Assembly: GCA_032622095.1 (NCBI GenBank)
Contig: CP136062.1
Location: 9,637,710 to 9,701,709 of the forward strand
Origin: Siphonodentalium dalli
Taxonomy: Eukaryota; Mollusca; Scaphopoda; Gadilida; Siphonodentaliidae
DNA: 64,000 bases
Direction of reading: 5' to 3'
The position numbers and the translations under genes are program-made. Positions 11,364 through 24,540 of the stretch are shown here, piece by piece. Numbering within the stretch: the stretch's first letter is position 1; each line of letters begins with the position of its first letter. The notes beneath the pieces were generated by a model. The model saw only the letters and a program-made list of their open reading frames with translations, made no database searches and had not been told where the DNA came from.

Positions 11364-11816
11364 AGGTTACACTGGTGTAAATGTTTCCCATAGGCCTCAG
11401 TGCAAACGTTTTAGCGTATAGTGTTGGCAATATAAATGTTGGGTCCAAAATTTTCTTTAAATCTGAAAAATTGACATTTTGGGAAACTTTTTACACAAAA
11501 AAATCATGTCTGTCTAGCAGGGAATTCGCCTTTAAATCTTATGTTTTCGTAACTAGTGTCAGAACCGCATAAAAAAATACAGTCATATTTTAGACCACAC
11601 CAAAATATTCAAACTTCACTACAAAGGGTTAATTCCTGTGCCAATGGTTATTTTACCTATGGGAAATCATAGGGAAGAGGTGTGATGATTTTTTTATGTG
11701 AAAAGCACACAAGGCTATTGACCAATCAGGGCCCAGTGTCTATTTTATTCTCTCCTATATATTCCTCCCGCATCCGCTAGATGTCACTCGGAACCTTATT
11801 TACACCAGTGTAACCT
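11364..11816. repeat. 453-bp inverted-terminus repeat, copy 1
   Basis: It begins AGGTTACACTGGTGTAAAT and ends with the exact inverse. It is nearly identical, with only two substitutions that I noticed, to the copy at 12717-13169 in the same orientation. It contains a CCAAT-like GACCAATCAGGG followed about 30 bases later by CTCCTATATATTCC, a TATA-like arrangement. No target duplication is obvious at either copy. It may be a MITE or an end repeat of a composite element. The internal 63-codon frame is not a recognisable protein. Confidence 0.7.
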
Positions 11817-12716
11817 AAAGCGATAGCCCGCTTTTTCGCGGAATAATTGTAACTCCCTACATTTCTTCAGAATTGCCCATCAATGGAAAAAATGTGTTCA
11901 AAAACAATATCACCCCTATGGTTCTTTATTTATCACACACAATTTAACCCCACCCCCTTTAACAAATTATTCATCAAAAAGGCACAATTTTCCACCACCA
12001 GTCATGTTCAGGCCCCATTTTCACTCAGTTTTAGGGGTCTGGTGTTGCAAACTTGGATCAGCTATGGAAGACTGTACAATATTCTTTCCATGAGAGAACT
12101 TCTGGTGATGTGAGGTCATTGAGTCCAGATCTGATTAGCTGAGCATCAAGCGCATGACTTTATCAGCACATTGAAGAATAAAATATGACATTTTCAGGTC
12201 TGCAAGGGTGATCCAAGATAACTGGATGTGGGTGTATATTGAATTAGTTGAATAAAGATATGCTCTCTTTGAATTGCTGAAGCATTTTTTTAAATGTGTC
12301 CAAGTTTTAGTGCTATTAACCTTCAAATGACCATACCCACCAGTGGAAATGACACACTTTTATGATATATATCTGTATATCACTGGCTATAAAACCCAAA
12401 ATACTTGTTAGATTAGGTTCTTATAACAATTGATATATGTGTCGTTGACATGCTCATGTTATGGGTCATTTGCATTATCATGTGACTATTACCACCTTGA
12501 AATTTTTTGAAAATACCTTGAAAAATTGGCATTTTTTATGAAAAATCTTACTATTTTTTTGGCTGATGTAAGTGAAAGAAGACATCAGCAGCAAGAATAG
12601 CCACACCAAGCATGAGATATTCATTGGACTGAAAGACCAGGCTCTGTAAAATGCATTAAAATGCTTTAAAGTGACTCCCATGAATCAAAAATTATAAAAA
12701 GCTATTTTTTCCCTTT
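11817..12716. other. 900-bp spacer between the two 453-bp repeats
   Basis: It holds only unrecognised frames of 60-76 codons. If the two flanking repeats moved as a unit, this would be the cargo, but I see no recombinase or transposase in it. Confidence 0.35.
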
Positions 12717-13169
12717 AGGTTACACTGGTGTAAATGTTTCCCATAGGCCTCAGTGCTAACGTTTTAGCGTATAGTGTTGGCAATATAAATGTTGGGTCCA
12801 AAATTTTCTTTAAATCTGAAAAATTGACATTTTGGGAAACTTTTTACACAAAAAAATCATGTCTGTCTAGCAGGGAATTCGCCTTTAAATCTTATGTTTT
12901 CGTAACTAGTGTCAGAACCGCATAAACAAATACAGTCATATTTTAGACCACACCAAAATATTCAAACTTCACTACAAAGGGTTAATTCCTGTGCCAATGG
13001 TTATTTTACCTATGGGAAATCATAGGGAAGAGGTGTGATGATTTTTTTATGTGAAAAGCACACAAGGCTATTGACCAATCAGGGCCCAGTGTCTATTTTA
13101 TTCTCTCCTATATATTCCTCCCGCATCCGCTAGATGTCACTCGGAACCTTATTTACACCAGTGTAACCT
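12717..13169. repeat. 453-bp inverted-terminus repeat, copy 2
   Basis: Second copy of the repeat at 11364-11816, same orientation and nearly identical, so either recently inserted or homogenised. The flanks of the two copies differ on both sides, which argues against a simple tandem duplication. Confidence 0.7.
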
Positions 13170-13416
13170 TCACGTGCAATACTGCATAGTTTAACCAACG
13201 TTTCTGTTTCTTTCTTCGTTAATAAATTGGGGTGGTCTCTCAATGCAGGTGAAATTCGTGTTTTGAACCAAATATTAGGTGGTCGCGGTCGCGTTTGACA
13301 GGTGGCCGCATATTGAAGGTGATATATAGAATAAACCAGTCGGTGAACAGGAAATGAAGTCGGAAATAGCAGGGGATCGCGGTTGACTGTGGTCTCTCAA
13401 GACAGGTTTTACTGTA

Positions 13417-14133
13417 CTGTTATAGGCTCAAATTAGGAATGGGGATTATGGTACTTGTACACATACTCTTGCAAAAATAAATTCTACAGCATTTGATTGG
13501 CCGATATCTGATGGCAGGAACATTTTCTCATTTGATAATTTGACTCAATCTTAATATTTTAGACATTTCTGGGCGTCTGACAAATGTATTCAATTCCCTG
13601 AATCAATCTTAAGTGACAAATGTGCTCAGCTACATAAATTGCTATGAAAATATTTAACAACAAATGACCCCTCACAATCATAAGTCAATGAAAATAAAAT
13701 TGCAGTGAACCTAAAGCCTGTTCTTTCATTTCTTGAAGATTCCCTCCCGGGAATGGAATATTCTTTGGGTGCAGTTTAAATCTAAAAACAAATATTCACA
13801 AATAACAATATTAAATCCCCATATGGTTCAGTGTTAAAATACAAATCCCTTGCAGTGCCTAAATTTCACAGCATGCTTGACCAAATTAAGATCTAAGGAT
13901 CATAATAGTTCCACACAGGCACACACCGAGTTTCAAAAGATTCAGTTTAGTGGAACTGGAAAAGATTAACCACAGTTTGGCCATTTGGAGGCCTATTTCC
14001 AGGGCCGTCAGGACCACAGCCCTTCAATTTGATGACAACATTAGTTGTTGTGTTTAGAAGCACTGCAAAAGAATTTGTCACCTTCAAAAACCCTTAAACG
14101 TCCATATAATACCTCAAAAATGTCCATTTCCAA
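13417..14133. repeat. Old dispersed repeat, left part, interrupted by the hAT-like element
   Basis: The sequence up to the hAT-like element at 14134 resumes after it at 16854. Phrases such as GTTTCAAAAGATTC occur on both sides (13932 and 16961), and the style (variable ~150-bp blocks, then a GGACA-rich tail near 17170) matches the pearl-like blocks elsewhere in the window. No protein is encoded. Confidence 0.4.
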
Positions 14134-16845
14134 TAGAGATGGGCGGTTGTGATAATTTGCCTCGGTTTCGGTTTCGGAAAAAGAGTTGAGTCTCGGTTTC
14201 GGTTTCGGTTTTTATTAATAAAAATGACTAATGTGAACAAAATCTAATTATGCTTCACCATATTACAAAGAAACCACACCTATTTTATCACCATAACTTG
14301 TGAGGTACATGACTACATGTCATTTTATAATTGTAAATTATGTATCATATTGTTATTATTATTACTATTATATTGTTAATGTCCATGTCGAGTGGCAGCG
14401 CTAGAATGCAAGTGAGTCTGTGTATTGTGTATGACTGCAGTTCAGCATCATATGATCATAAGTGTGAAATAATATAATGATCATTTATATTGGCATAAAA
14501 CTAATGTGTGTGACTAGATATATGTGTATAGTTATGATTTGAAAAATAAAATTTGAAATAAACAACAAAATGAAAATAAAACATGACTAGAATCTCTCAA
14601 TCACATTATCTGGCTATCTGCCTATTACCATATTTAGGGAACATAATACTGTACACACTATACATGCATCCAATACAAGTCACCTGAATGAGAGCTATTT
14701 CTCAACAGTTTACCGACAAACGGTATAATTCATTCCGGCTCCGATTCCGGCATAACATTTTTAATCAACGGCGCACAAATCTATTTGACGATTTAATTAA
14801 CATCCAAACAGTGATAACGAGAGGCCGATCACGATCGGCAGATGTTTAACCCATCCCTTGGCGATAATAAATTGTTATGATCAGAATCATAATCGTTTAT
14901 TGTTGAATTATAGAGTATACTGTTATGATCTAAAGTAGTATATGACAAATGTACATAATAACCAGTAATAACACAAATTATTGGAATGTATGAGTCAATA
15001 TAGAAGGGTTAATATAACATCTAAACTCTAGAGCCTGTCACCACTACCATAGTGTAAGCAGTTCTATTCATGTTGTTGCAAATTGCCATGTGAGATATCA
15101 AAATAATATAATTATTTATTTAATGGAAACGGTTAAAAGACATGGAATGGGTAAAAGGGGTTAAATCACCTATCTCTGCCCTGTTTGATCCAATGTAGTC
15201 CCATCATCCAAGGACTTAGAGAGCTCCATTGGTCTAGTTAAATAAATTCACATGGCTAAGTTGTGGTTAAAAAGATAGCTAAATCAATTTATCCAATAAT
15301 TCACTTATCTGTGTCTTATACAGAGCTAACATATGAGGGCTATAAATAACTCTCAAAGCAATAAACTATATTGTCTTTTATCTTGCTCACAGAGAAGCAG
15401 GTATTCATTAATTGTAAGTTACTTGGGTTATAATCTGGATAATTCTTAGTTTAAAAAGGGCCATATCTCTGGTATAACAAATTGGATCTAACCCATATTC
15501 AAACTCGTTCTGTATTTTGAGTTGAGAAACTCACATACCAAATTTGGTTCCTATCAGATGAAAAATGGTTGATTTATCGAAGTACATGTATGTGTGAATT
15601 ATATGTCAAAGGACCATAACTCCATTAAAAATCCGATCAAACCCATATTCGAACTCAATCTGTATGTTGGTCTGAGAAACTCATACACCAAATTTGGTTC
15701 CAATCAGATAAAAAATGTTAGAGTTATGGCAGAATTAATGAATTCTAATTCGAAAAAGGGCCATAACTCCGTAAAAAAAACTCGGATCAAACCCATATTC
15801 GAACTCAATCTGTATTTTGGGCCGAGAAACTCACATACCAAATTTGGTTCCTATCAGTTGAAAAATGGTTGATTTATCGAAGTACATGTATGTGTGAATT
15901 ATATGTCAAAGGACCATAACTCCATTAAAAATCCGATCAAACCCATATTTGAACTCAATCTGTATGTTGGTCTGAGAAACTCATACACCAAATTTGGTTC
16001 CAATCAGATAAAAAATGTTAGAGTTATGGCAGAATTAATGAATTCTAATTCGAAAAAGGGCCATAACTCCGTAAAAAAAACTCGGATCAAACCCATATTC
16101 GAATTCAATCTGTATTTTGGGCCGAGAAACTCACATACCAAATTTGGTTCCGATCAGATAAAAAATGTTTGAGTTATGGCAGAATGTGTGCATTCTAAGT
16201 AAAAAAAGGGCCACAACTCTGTAAAAAAAAGTCGGATCAAACCCATATTCGAACTCGATCTGTATTTTGGGCTGAAAACCCCATATACAAATTTTGGTTT
16301 TGATCAGGTAAAAAATGTTTGAGTTATCGCATTACACGTAAAGTGTCTACGGACGGACAGACAGACAGACGGACGGACGGACGAACGACGAGTGGTCAAT
16401 CCGGACGTTGACACTATGTGTACCATACTATGGTATGGGTACACATAAAAACTAATAGGGAATGCGGGTAACAATCATTGATACCTTTTGATATCGTATC
16501 CTCGCTTATCAAATTCACCTTTCAGAGTATTTGTACGGCCTTAATGATTAAAAGAACATGAGAAATAAATTGACTTGTGTTGTGTTTACTACGGCGAAAA
16601 TAGGTGTACACGGAAGCAACGTAATTAATTCGTTGCGCGATTTCACCATGCGAACTCCTTTCTGCATATATTACAGGCGGCACACTTAGATTTCTTATCT
16701 TTCTTTGATAAATATTTCCACACAGGACTCGTCGTGCTCTGCCATGATTACAGGAAGTTGTGACAACCAACTTACCACGGTTGTCATTTCCGGTTTTTCC
16801 CGAAACCGAAACCGAACTGATTCCACGGTTAACCGCCCATCTCTA
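14134..16845. mobile_element. hAT-like element with exact 8-bp target duplication
   Basis: The ends are TAGAGATGGGCGGTT and its exact inverse. ATTTCCAA lies directly outside on both sides (14126-14133 and 16846-16853), a perfect 8-bp duplication. Both subterminal regions carry CGGTTTCGGTTTCGG runs in inverse orientation. No transposase remains. The right half contains the pearl-like tandem block at 15440-16446, which probably inserted later. Confidence 0.85.
15440..16446 (+). repeat. Pearl-like tandem repeat block A
   Basis: Six related ~150-bp units start near 15450, 15600, 15750, 15900, 16055 and 16205. Each holds a version of GGGCCATAACTCCGTAAA and of CAAACCCATATTCGAACTC. The units alternate, giving a 300-bp higher-order copy (15594-15893 and 15894-16193). 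The array ends in a GGACGGACAGACAGACAGAC-type tail and a hairpin at about 16416-16446 (TGTACCATAC paired with GTATGGGTACA). Core array plus ACGG tail plus terminal hairpin is the plan of bivalve pearl elements, thought to be Helitron-related. Confidence 0.7.
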
Positions 16846-16853
16846 ATTTCCAA

Positions 16854-17240
16854 TATGGTTCTATGTAAATTACAAAGTTCCATGCAGCCTTTAAAAATAA
16901 ATCAACTATGGCACCTTGGACAAAATAAGATCTATGAGTCTTAACAATGTCCAATACTAAGTTTCAAAAGATTCTGCCTGGTAGAACTTGAGAAGCTTTA
17001 AAAAATATAAATTTAAAATATGGTTTGTGGCCCCTAATTCGCATTACAGCCCCTATTTAACAAATTTGAGCCATAACCACCCTTCAGTTAAAATTTGAGC
17101 TCAATTGGCCCAGTAGTTCTAGATCTGGAGAAGTCCTTTTTAGAAATTGTTGACACACAGCTAATGGACAGCGGACAAAAAGTGACAACTATAGCTCTTG
17201 CTGATACTTCGTACTGGTGAGGATCGTTTTGCTATATCTG
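16854..17240. repeat. Old dispersed repeat, right part, with GGACA-rich tail
   Basis: This continues the repeat cut by the hAT-like element. It ends with AATTGTTGACACACAGC and a GGACAGCGGACAAAAAG tail similar to the tail of block B near 20750 (AATTGTTGACGGACACACGG), so it is a decayed relative of the pearl-like family. Confidence 0.45.
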
Positions 17241-17693
17241 TATTAAGCCATACGATTAACACTTACAAAGCATTGTCTGACTTGACAAACACCTTCTCGC
17301 CGCCTTCCTGTTGTACCAATTCTGCTGGCCACAATACTAATGTTTTGGGAATCTTTGCCCACACAAATCTGGGAAAAAAAACAGTTGAATGGCATGTCAG
17401 AGCGGGAAAAGTAACACATTCCATCTCACACAAATTCAAATAAAATTTATTTCTATCAATCAAATGTTAGGGCTATCCTTGTCATGTGTATACACATCTA
17501 GTCTGAGACTCACCATGTTGTGTTCTAATAACATTGATATTGTAAAGAACTTCAGAGTTTACTATCCATGTGTACAGTGACATAAGATGCTATATGGCCC
17601 ATTGCCAGTGAACTTTACATCATAAAACATATAATTCATGAACTTCATGTATCGGATGCAGATATATCTCAAATGAAAGTGACAATGACACTG

Positions 17694-20600
17694 TAGCTCA
17701 ACTTAGGTAGGGGAATAATTTAATGGTCGACAGTAAATGGAGGAATAGGAAAAGTGCTAATTGAAATGTCTAAGTAAGACTAGATGTACAGGTCAATATC
17801 AACATTTATAACAGGTTTCATAATGATCGGATCAGGGATGTGGTGATTATGGTGTGCCAAAGGATTTATTGATGCAAAGAGTAAATTCTAAAATGGCCAA
17901 CGGCAGCCATCTTTTTTTCCGAATTACCCCAAAATGACTTGTTCCCATCTACAGCCTTTACAAATCTCATAATGATCTGATCAAAGATATGACCTGTAGC
18001 CTGTGCCAATGGATTTAGTCATGCAAAGAGTAAAATCCAAGATGGCTGCTGGCGGCCATGTTTTTCGGCTGAACAACCCCAAAATGACTCGTTTCCCATC
18101 TACATGTCATTGTTAACATACATGACAAATTTCTTGAAGTTCCGACCAAAGCTACGACCTGTAGCCCGCACCAAAGGATTTATTCATGCAAAGAGTAAAA
18201 TCCAATATGGCTGCTGGCGGACATGTTTTTTAGCCAAACGACCCCAAAATGACTCGTTCCCATCTACATGTTAATATTAACATCCATGATAAATATCATG
18301 ATGATCAGACAAACAGTACGACCTGTAGCCCGTGCCAATGGATTGAATTTTGAAATCCAAGATGGCTGCCAGCGGCCATGTTTATTGGCCGTATGACCCC
18401 AAAATGACTCGTTCCCATATACATATCAATATTCATGACAAATTTCATAAAGGTCAGACCAAAGGTACGACCTGTAACCCGCGCCAAAGGATTTAGTCAT
18501 TGAAAGAGTAAAATCCAAGATGGCTGCTGGCGGCCATGTTTTTTGGCCGAACGACCCCAAAATCACTCGTTCCCATCTACATGTCATTGTTAACATCCAT
18601 GACAAATTTCATGAAGTTCTGACCAAAGCTACAACCTGTAGCCCGCGCCAAAGAATTTAGTCATGCAAAGAGTAAAATCCAAGATGGCTGCTGGCGGCCA
18701 TGTTTTTTGGCTGAACGACCCCAAAATCACTCGTTCCCATCTACATGTCAATGTTAACATCCATGACAAATTTCATGATGATCAGACGAACAGCACGACC
18801 TGTAGCCCGAGCCAATGGATTGAATTTTGAAATCCAAAATGGCCACCAGCGGCCATGTTTTTTGGCCGAATGACCCCAAAATGACTCGTTCCCATCTACA
18901 TGTCAATGTCAACATTCATAACAAAATTCATAAAGATCAGACCATAGGTACGACCTGTAGCCCGCGCCAAAGGATTTAGTCATGCAAAGAGTAAAATCCA
19001 TGATGGCTGCTGGCGGCCATGTTTTTTGGCCGAACAACCCCAAAATCACTAGTTCCCATCTACATGTCATTGTTAACATCCATGACAAATTTCATGAAGT
19101 TCTGATCAAAACTACGACCTGTAGCCTGCGCCAAAGGATTTAGTCATGCAAAGAGTAAAATCCAAGATGGCTGCCAGCGGCCATGTTTTTTGGCCGTATG
19201 ACCCCAAAATGACTCGTTCCCATATACATGTCAATATCAATTTTCATGACAAAATTCATAAAGATCAGACCATAGGTACGACCTGTAGCCCGCGCCAAAG
19301 GATTTAGTCATGCAAAGAGTAAAATCCATGATGGCTGCTGGCGGCCATGTTTTTTGGCCGAACAACCCCAAAATCACTAGTTCCCATCTACATGTCATTG
19401 TTAACATCCATGACAAATTGCATGAAGTTCTGATCAAAACTACGACCTGTAACCCGCGCCAAAGGATTTAGTCATGCAAAGAGTAAAATCCAAGATGGCT
19501 GCTGGCGGCCATGTTTTTTGGCTGAACGACCCCAAAATCACTCGTTCCCATCAATATGTCAATATTAACATCCATGACAAATTTCATGATGATCAGACGA
19601 ACAGCACGACCTGTAGCCCGCGCCAATGGATTGAATTTTGAAATCCAAAATGGCCACCAGCGGCCATGTTTTTTGGCCGAATGACCCCAAAATGACTCGT
19701 TCCCATCTGCATGTCAATGTCAACATTCATGACAAAATTCATAAAGATCAGACCATAGGTACGACCTGTAGCCCGCGCCAAAGGATTTAGTCATGCAAAG
19801 AGTAAAATCCATGATGGCTGCTGGCGGCCATGTTTTTTGGCCGAACAACCCCAAAATCACTCGTTCCCATCCACATGTCATTGTTAACATCCATGACAAA
19901 TTTCATGAAGTTCTGATCAAAACTACGACCTGTAGCCTGCGCCAAAGGATTTAGTCATGCAAAGAGTAAAATCCAAGATGGCTGCCAGCGGCCATGTTTT
20001 TTGGCCGAACTACCCCAAAATGACTCGTTCCCATCTACATGTCAATGTTAACATCCATGACAAATTTCATAATGATCAGACGAACAGTACGACCTGTAGA
20101 CCGCGCCGATGGATTGAATTTTGAAATCTAAAATGGCCACCAGCGGCCATGTTTTTTGGCCGAATGACCCCAAAATGACTCGTTCCCATCTACATGTCAA
20201 TGTCAACATTCATGACAAATTTCATAAAGATCAGACCAAAGGTACGACCTGTAGCCCGCGCCAAAGGATTTAGTCATGCAAAGAGTAAAATCCAAGATGG
20301 CTGCTGGCGGCCATGTTTTTTGGCCGAACAACCCCAAAATCACTCGTTCCCATCTACATGTCATTGTTAACATCCATGACAAATTTCATGAAGTTCCGAT
20401 CAAAACTACGACCTGTAGCCTGCGCCAAAGGATTTAGTCATGCAAAGAGTAAAATCCAAGATGGCTGCTGACGGCCATGTTTTTTGGCCGAACGACCCCA
20501 AAATGACTCGTTCCCATCTACATGTCAATATTAACATCCATGACAAATTTCATGATGATCAAACGAACAGTACGACCTGTAGCCCGCGCCAATGGATTTA

Positions 20601-20820
20601 ATTTTGAAATCCAAGATGGCCACCAGCAGCCATGTTTTTTGGCCGAATGACCCCAAAATGACTCGTTCCCATCTACATGTCAATATTCATGCAAAATTTC
20701 ATAAAGATCAGACCAAAGGTACGACCTGTAGCCCGCGCCAAAGGAAATTGTTGACGGACACACGGACGACGGACGCCAAGCCATGGCAATAGCTCAAACT
20801 TACAAAAGTAAGTTGAGCTA
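17694..20820 (+). repeat. Pearl-like tandem repeat block B (~19 units of ~160 bp)
   Basis: Units of about 150-165 bp repeat from ~17880 to 20745, each with CCAAAATGACTCGTTCCCAT, a GACCTGTAGCCCGCGCCAA segment and GGCGGCCATGTTTTTTGGCC. Three unit types follow one another, giving a ~480 bp higher-order period. One type reads GGATTGAATTTTGAAATCC (18341, 18822, 19630, 20112, 20596). The tail is GACGGACACACGGACGACGG, then a hairpin at 20790-20820 (TAGCTCAAACTTAC with GTAAGTTGAGCTA). The start at 17694 (TAGCTCAACTTAGG) is an inverse match to the hairpin arm. Short open frames here are shadows of the repeat. Confidence 0.8.
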
Positions 20821-20824
20821 ATAA

Positions 20825-21184
20825 TATAGGGTAGCATCTATGATGTATGGTAGTGTATGGGCATGCTAGGAACGAGAATGCGATGTGTGTCCACTTACAA
20901 GTACGTTGTGAAGAACATTATTCGAGTAGATTTAGGATTATGTATCGCGTATGACTATTAATGTTCGTTGCATTATAGAGCACAATCGGGACATCCTTTG
21001 TTTTTACAGCGTACATTTTCTGGGTAATTTCTCAGCATGGCTGTCTGTAAGCGCTTCTTCATTGTGTGCCTGCTTTGGCAAGAAGTATAGACTTTTTCCA
21101 TATTGTTCCATGTTGTGGGGAAGGCGTGGTGGGGTAGGTTTCCTGACCAGTCAGTTCTAGGAAGTTCCAACAGTACATGTACAT
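20825..21184. other. Spacer between two satellites
   Basis: Two overlapping 65-69 codon frames on opposite strands have no recognisable motif. I see nothing else. Confidence 0.35.
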
Positions 21185-21718
21185 CACAGGCACTATTTTT
21201 TTCTCGATTAATTTTTAAGTCTAATTAAGACACATTATTTACATGGACACTATTGTCACACATGTACAGTATGCACATCATTGCAATTTTGCCTGTCGAT
21301 TCATTTTTAAGTTTAAATGGGACAAAATATTATATGAACATTATAGCCACATGGTACGATGGATGCAATTAGATGTACATCAGCAGTGCAATTATGCCAC
21401 TTGGTTCATTTTTATTTTTAATTATAAATGAGACACATTATTTACATGGACATTATTAGTCACATAATTCAATGGACGCATATACATGAACATCACTGGT
21501 GCAATTTTGCCTCTCGTTTCATTTTAATTTTAATGCTTAAATGAGACACGATATTACATGGACATTATAGTATTAAACATAATACAAACTACAAAGGATG
21601 CATAGTTGCATACTAGTACATGTGTACTTGTACAACAACACAATATCACCTCTTGATTCATTTTTATTTTTAAAGTTTAAATGAGAAAAATTATTAAATG
21701 GACATTATAATCACATAA
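21185..21718 (+). repeat. Degenerate ~120-130 bp repeat that is the parent of the 45-bp satellite
   Basis: About four diverged units each contain a CGATTCATTTTTAAGTTTAA-like part, a GAGACACATTATTTACATGG-like part, and a part like TACGATGGATGCAATTAGATG followed by a TGTACATCA-type end. The last part is the sequence that forms the 45-bp unit of the adjacent satellite. The units differ by many substitutions, so this array is much older than the satellite. Confidence 0.7.
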
Positions 21719-24540
21719 TACGATGGATGCATATACATCTGACACTGTACATCACATTTATAATACGATGGATGCATATACATCTGACACTGTACATCAC
21801 ATTTATAATACGATGGATGCATATACATCTGACACTGTACATCACATTTATAATACGATGGATGCATATACATCTGACACTGTACATCACATTTATAATA
21901 CGATGGATGCATATACATCTGACACTGTACATCACATTTATAATACGATGGATGCATATACATCTGACACTGTACATCACATTTATAATACGATGGATGC
22001 ATATACATCTGACACTGTACATCACATTTATAATACGATGGATGCATATACATCTGACACTGTACATCACATTTATAATACGATGGATGCATATACATCT
22101 GACACTGTACATCACATTTATAATACGATGGATGCATATACATCTGACACTGTACATCACATTTATAATACGATGGATGCATATACATCTGACACTGTAC
22201 ATCACATTTATAATACGATGGATGCATATACATCTGACACTGTACATCACATTTATAATACGATGGATGCATATACATCTGACACTGTACATCACATTTA
22301 TAATACGATGGATGCATATACATCTGACACTGTACATCACATTTATAATACGATGGATGCATATACATGACACTGTACATCACATTTATAATACGATGGA
22401 TGCATATACATCTGACACTGTACATCACATTTATAATACGATGGATGCATATACATCTGACACTGTACATCACATTTATAATACGATGGATGCATATACA
22501 TCTGACACTGTACATCACATTTATAATACGATGGATGCATATACATCTGACACTGTACATCACATTTATAATACGATGGATGCATATACATCTGACACTG
22601 TACATCACATTTATAATACGATGGATGCATATACATCTGACACTGTACATCACATTTATAATACGATGGATGCATATACATCTGACACTGTACATCACAT
22701 TTATAATACGATGGATGCATATACATCTGACACTGTACATCACATTTATAATACGATGGATGCATATACATCTGACACTGTACATCACATTTATAATACG
22801 ATGGATGCATATACATCTGACACTGTACATCACATTTATAATACGATGGATGCATATACATCTGACACTGTACATCACATTTATAATACGATGGATGCAT
22901 ATACATCTGACACTGTACATCACATTTATAATACGATGGATGCATATACATCTGACACTGTACATCACATTTATAATACGATGGATGCATATACATCTGA
23001 CACTGTACATCACATTTATAATACGATGGATGCATATACATCTGACACTGTACATCACATTTATAATACGATGGATGCATATACATCTGACACTGTACAT
23101 CACATTTATAATACGATGGATGCATATACATCTGACACTGTACATCACATTTATAATACGATGGATGCATATACATCTGACACTGTACATCACATTTATA
23201 ATACGATGGATGCATATACATCTGACACTGTACATCACATTTATAATACGATGGATGCATATACATCTGACACTGTACATCACATTTATAATACGATGGA
23301 TGCATATACATCTGACACTGTACATCACATTTATAATACGATGGATGCATATACATCTGACACTGTACATCACATTTATAATACGATGGATGCATATACA
23401 TCTGACACTGTACATCACATTTATAATACGATGGATGCATATACATCTGACACTGTACATCACATTTATAATACGATGGATGCATATACATCTGACACTG
23501 TACATCACATTTATAATACGATGGATGCATATACATCTGACACTGTACATCACATTTATAATACGATGGATGCATATACATCTGACACTGTACATCACAT
23601 TTATAATACGATGGATGCATATACATCTGACACTGTACATCACATTTATAATACGATGGATGCATATACATCTGACACTGTACATCACATTTATAATACG
23701 ATGGATGCATATACATCTGACACTGTACATCACATTTATAATACGATGGATGCATATACATCTGACACTGTACATCACATTTATAATACGATGGATGCAT
23801 ATACATCTGACACTGTACATCACATTTATAATACGATGGATGCATATACATCTGACACTGTACATCACATTTATAATACGATGGATGCATATACATCTGA
23901 CACTGTACATCACATTTATAATACGATGGATGCATATACATCTGACACTGTACATCACATTTATAATACGATGGATGCATATACATCTGACACTGTACAT
24001 CACATTTATAATACGATGGATGCATATACATCTGACACTGTACATCACATTTATAATACGATGGATGCATATACATCTGACACTGTACATCACATTTATA
24101 ATACGATGGATGCATATACATCTGACACTGTACATCACATTTATAATACGATGGATGCATATACATCTGACACTGTACATCACATTTATAATACGATGGA
24201 TGCATATACATCTGACACTGTACATCACATTTATAATACGATGGATGCATATACATCTGACACTGTACATCACATTTATAATACGATGGATGCATATACA
24301 TCTGACACTGTACATCACATTTATAATACGATGGATGCATATACATCTGACACTGTACATCACATTTATAATACGATGGATACATATACATCTGACACTG
24401 TACATCACATTTATAATACGATGGATGCATATACATCTGACACTGTACATCACATAATACGATGGATGCATATACATCTGACACTGTACATCACATTTAT
24501 AATACGATGGATGCATATACATCTGACACTGTACATCACA
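21719..24540 (+). repeat. 45-bp satellite, about 62 nearly identical copies
   Basis: The unit runs from ATACGATGGATGCATATACA through TCTGACACTGTACATCACAT to TTATA, 45 bp in all. Over 2.8 kb I found only three deviations: a 2-bp deletion near 22366, a G-to-A change near 24382, and a 5-bp deletion near 24455. Because 45 is a multiple of three and several frames lack stops, very long repetitive open frames (up to ~1000 codons) appear on both strands. They are periodicity artefacts with no start context, domain or codon signature. The real copy number may be collapsed or expanded in assembly. Confidence 0.95.

Larger units (their letters stand above)
10366..13414 (-). mobile_element. Tigger-like DNA transposon remnant
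   Basis: Perfect inverted ends of about 26 bp begin CAGTAAAACCTGTCTTGAGA, flanked by TA at 10364-10365 and 13415-13416. CAGT-R-AACC ends with TA targets are typical of the pogo/Tigger group. A minus-strand transposase N-terminus at 10547-10726 supports this. Subterminal copies of GGTGGTC and GACAGGTGG repeat on both sides. Most of the transposase is missing, and two 453-bp repeats with a 900-bp spacer occupy the interior. Confidence 0.8.

Noticed and set aside
11381-12925. Pair of identical 63-codon frames (11381 and 12734)
   Set aside because: They are identical because the 453-bp repeat is. The peptide matches nothing, and the frame is near chance length.
15594-16172. Two identical 92-codon frames
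   Set aside because: They are shadows of the 300-bp higher-order copy in pearl-like block A.
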